The position numbers and the translations under genes are program-made. Under the pieces are notes generated by a model. That model searched no databases. It was not told where the DNA came from and saw only the letters and a program-made list of their open reading frames with translations. From NCBI RefSeq assembly GCF_018257515.1, contig NZ_JAERJR010000001.1:186001-250000 (forward strand): 64,000 nt of DNA, in the 5' to 3' direction. Each line of letters begins with the position of its first letter. Position 1 is the first letter of the stretch. The stretch comes from Tatumella sp. JGM118. GTDB lineage: Bacteria; Pseudomonadota; Gammaproteobacteria; Enterobacterales; Enterobacteriaceae. This document shows, in pieces, positions 62,374 through 64,000 of the stretch.

Positions 62374-62804
62374 TGTCCGGGGCCTGAATATTGTGTCCCG
62401 GTTATCTGCAGGCCAGTCCCCGTATTACCGGACTATAAATAAATGCCGCTATCTGTCGGTATCAATTATCTCCTGAAAAATGTTGTCTTGATATATCATT
62501 ACCAGACAGTGTCATCTGGAAAGACCCGGATACCCTGGCAGTTAATATTCTGCACTGAATGATAGCGAACAGTTATTCTCACTTTTCCCGCCAGGAAAGG
62601 ATGAAGAGTCCGTCTGAAAACACAATGGCAAGCCGGACAGGTCAGCCCCGATAATAACTGCAGGCCGACAGAATTGGCTGCATCGTCATTTAAAATGAAC
62701 GGCTGTATCTTCGCTGAAAAGTTACTCTTTGCTGTGGTTCTTTGGCCGGTCAAACGTGGTAACGTTTCTGGCTACATAGGCTCATTAAACGAAGAGGTTA
62801 TGGT
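62374..62804. other. intergenic gap, no gene seen
   Basis: About 430 bases between two rightward genes. A minus-strand frame at 62499-62753 lacks a ribosome site and is not called. Confidence 0.5.
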
Positions 62805-63368
62805 ATGTGTCTTAAGGAAAAGTATTTGCCCGTTTATCAGTTCAGCGAGAAACATACGTTGAAAATAACGGCACGGCAGGCGGATATTATGGACGCAGTA
62901 TTAAATTTTCGGCTGCGGGATGATTGGTTCTTTCGGTATGCGATAGCGGTTCGTGAGTTACCGCTCCGGTTACTGAAGATGAGAAATACCCGGCCTGCGT
63001 CCTCCCTGCAACCCTTCGGGATGGACAACTTTACGCTGCTGGAGAAAAAGGGTGATCGGGAACTGATATTTGGCCTGGCCGGCAAATTCTGGAAAGCCGA
63101 TTATGGTCAAAGGGTTATCACTAATGGCGCTGATTTTATCGCATTTAGCGAGGCAGGGACTGCAAAGCTCGTGCTGAGCTTTACACTTAATCAACTCAGT
63201 GAAACGAAGTCCCTATTGACGACAGAAACCCGGATATTTTGTCCGGATAAAGATGCACTCCGCAGTTTTACCCCCTACTGGTATCTTATCAGGCCGGTTA
63301 GTGGTCTGATACGACGCAGGATCCTCACAACAATCAGGCGAAATGCTGTCAGGCACATCTCTGATTAA
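62805..63368 (+). CDS. uncharacterised 187-aa protein, possibly SRPBCC/START-like
   Basis: A 187-residue cytosolic protein. The layout (LKITARQADIMDAVLNFRLRDDWFFRYAIAVRELPLRLLKM, then GDRELIFGLAGKFWKADYG, then AKLVLSFTLNQLSETKSLLTTETRIFCPDKDALRSFTPYWYLIRPVSGLIRRRIL) recalls actinobacterial hypothetical proteins with a ligand-binding SRPBCC-like fold: a polar N-terminus, an FW-containing strand, and a YW-x-x-IRP-x-SGLIRR C-terminal helix. That comparison is from memory and the family name is uncertain. No catalytic residues are evident. GAGG ribosome site at 62805. Confidence 0.7.
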   Translation: MCLKEKYLPVYQFSEKHTLKITARQADIMDAVLNFRLRDDWFFRYAIAVRELPLRLLKMRNTRPASSLQPFGMDNFTLLEKKGDRELIFGLAGKFWKADYGQRVITNGADFIAFSEAGTAKLVLSFTLNQLSETKSLLTTETRIFCPDKDALRSFTPYWYLIRPVSGLIRRRILTTIRRNAVRHISD

Positions 63369-63936
63369 CCGTATGAGTTGACAGAAAGCAAATTTCACAG
63401 GGGCATCTTGTCTCTGAACTCATGGGCGGAGCAGGATTGCGCACGGTAGCAAATATCAGATGACACTAACACCCGCGAATATTGAAAAGAACAGAAGAGA
63501 GCCTTAAAACGGGTGTTGAAGATACGGCTGAAACACCTGCGTGTCAGTGGAAAATTCTTAACACAGCACAGTGGTTAGCCAGTGGTATCATGGTGGATTG
63601 GATTGGTGATATTTTACCGATGCAGCATACAGTCCCGTCGCTGATATAAAACGGCCGGAAGATACTTAGTGTGCTGCTAAAATTTAACGGCGCTATCGAA
63701 AAATGTGCAGTGTTCGCCAGTATCGTGCAGCGGTATTCCGTTATTTTATAACGATTGCCAGGGATAAATAGAGAGTAGCTGACCTGGCAAAGCCGAACCG
63801 TAGTGGGTTAGGGTTTCAGGCAGGGAAGCACAACCCGGATTATGGCTCATTCTGTCAGGATTTTTTTACTTCGCAACGTGTTTAACGGCAAACCTTATTA
63901 TCTTCTGACGTCATATCCATCTTTCTGAGGCTGACA
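63369..63936. other. gap before the CdiI-like start
   Basis: About 570 fairly AT-rich bases. Fragments such as MVDWIGDILPMQHTVPSLI near 63590 read briefly but have no ribosome site. I cannot tell whether this is degraded toxin-delivery or mobile DNA. Confidence 0.4.
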
Positions 63937-64000
63937 ATGAATAACAATTATAAAAATCTTGGTACGCTTATTCGGTTTTTTTTGGTCAGGATTACGATCT
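63937..64000 (+). pseudogene. contact-dependent inhibition immunity protein-like (CdiI), 5' end, apparent frameshift
   Basis: Reading from the ATG at 63937 gives MNNNYKNLGTLIRFF and then, in the first frame, LVRITI to the window edge. If the run of eight T at 63975-63983 had nine, the frame would continue FFFGQDYDL. N-x-L-x-x-x-I-R-F-F-F-x-Q-D-Y/F-D-L is the opening pattern of CdiI-family immunity proteins, which neutralise the C-terminal toxin of CdiA. A TGAGG site precedes the ATG. The gene is cut by the window, so this is a partial, provisional call; the T-run slip may be a real mutation, phase variation or sequencing error. Confidence 0.5.

Noticed and set aside
1-64000. CRISPR arrays, tRNA or rRNA genes and complete insertion sequences
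   Set aside because: No regularly spaced short repeats, cloverleaf-like segments, rRNA signatures or transposase frames with inverted ends were seen; the direct repeats found are only two-copy or short tandem types.

Overview
The window looks like a chromosomal segment of a member of the Enterobacterales. ProP, YqeG, YcdY, YddG, CbpA/CbpM, LdcA-EmtA, FeoAB, ecotin, glutathionylspermidine synthetase and the BudA/BudB/BudR acetoin genes all read as enterobacterial orthologues, and the small RNA RyhB is present with its Fur-box promoter. Base composition is near 50-53% GC with many short, patchily arranged operons. Erwiniaceae-like genera (Tatumella, Erwinia, Pantoea) are my best guess, but I cannot fix the genus by eye. 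I saw no rRNA, tRNA, CRISPR array, complete insertion sequence or prophage.

Layout. 0-8.4 kb: end of an alpha/beta hydrolase, an aminoglycoside-adenylyltransferase-like enzyme, a Fur-box-preceded TonB-dependent siderophore receptor, a DapA-family aldolase, the osmoprotectant symporter ProP and a GNAT acetyltransferase. 8.9-15.4 kb: a fused dihydroxyacetone kinase with a CRP-like site upstream, another GNAT enzyme, a 126-bp tandem duplication, a PqaA-like protein, an Asp/Glu racemase and two small proteins (58 and 64 aa). 15.5-21.1 kb: ryhB, an ElaB/YqjD-like membrane-anchored protein, a secreted Ppx/GppA-family protein, a DUF4186 protein, the divergent peptidoglycan pair ldcA/emtA and a GlsB/YeaQ-family membrane protein. 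21.5-27 kb: an AT-rich acyltransferase gene, the chaperone ycdY, a methyltransferase, a repeat-rich purine-skewed intergenic block and the transporter yqeG.

27-38 kb: a fructokinase, then feoA-feoB behind a Fur box and an FNR-like site with ecotin close downstream, then a shikimate-dehydrogenase-like gene plus a frameshifted fructose-type PTS EIIBC gene, divergent from an SgrR-like regulator, then a 56-aa membrane protein and a family 9 glycosyltransferase. 38.3-47.4 kb is rich in pyruvate and thiol metabolism: budA-budB divergent from budR, the bifunctional glutathionylspermidine synthetase/amidase, and a second acetolactate-synthase-like enzyme downstream of an AEC carrier. Two intergenic gaps here carry direct repeats. 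47.9-49.1 kb is cbpA-cbpM.

49.7-58.2 kb is transporter-dense: an MFS carrier paired with a DUF1445 putative hydro-lyase, an XRE/MmyB-type regulator divergent from a 14-TM DHA2 exporter with an inverted-repeat operator candidate between them, a Bcr/CflA exporter, YddG and a second DMT exporter. 58.4-64 kb has a stand-alone RibD-like deaminase, an ASCH-domain protein, two GNAT enzymes, a LysR regulator, an uncharacterised protein, and at the right edge the start of a CdiI-like immunity gene that appears frameshifted in a run of eight T.

Iron is the clearest shared theme: three Fur-type boxes serve the siderophore receptor, ryhB and feoAB. The most unusual items are the CdiI-like start with its poly-T slip, the ecotin with Arg-Arg at the reactive site beside feoAB, the periplasmic Ppx/GppA-like protein, the AEC/acetolactate-synthase pair, and recurrent 50-126 bp duplications in four separate intergenic gaps.
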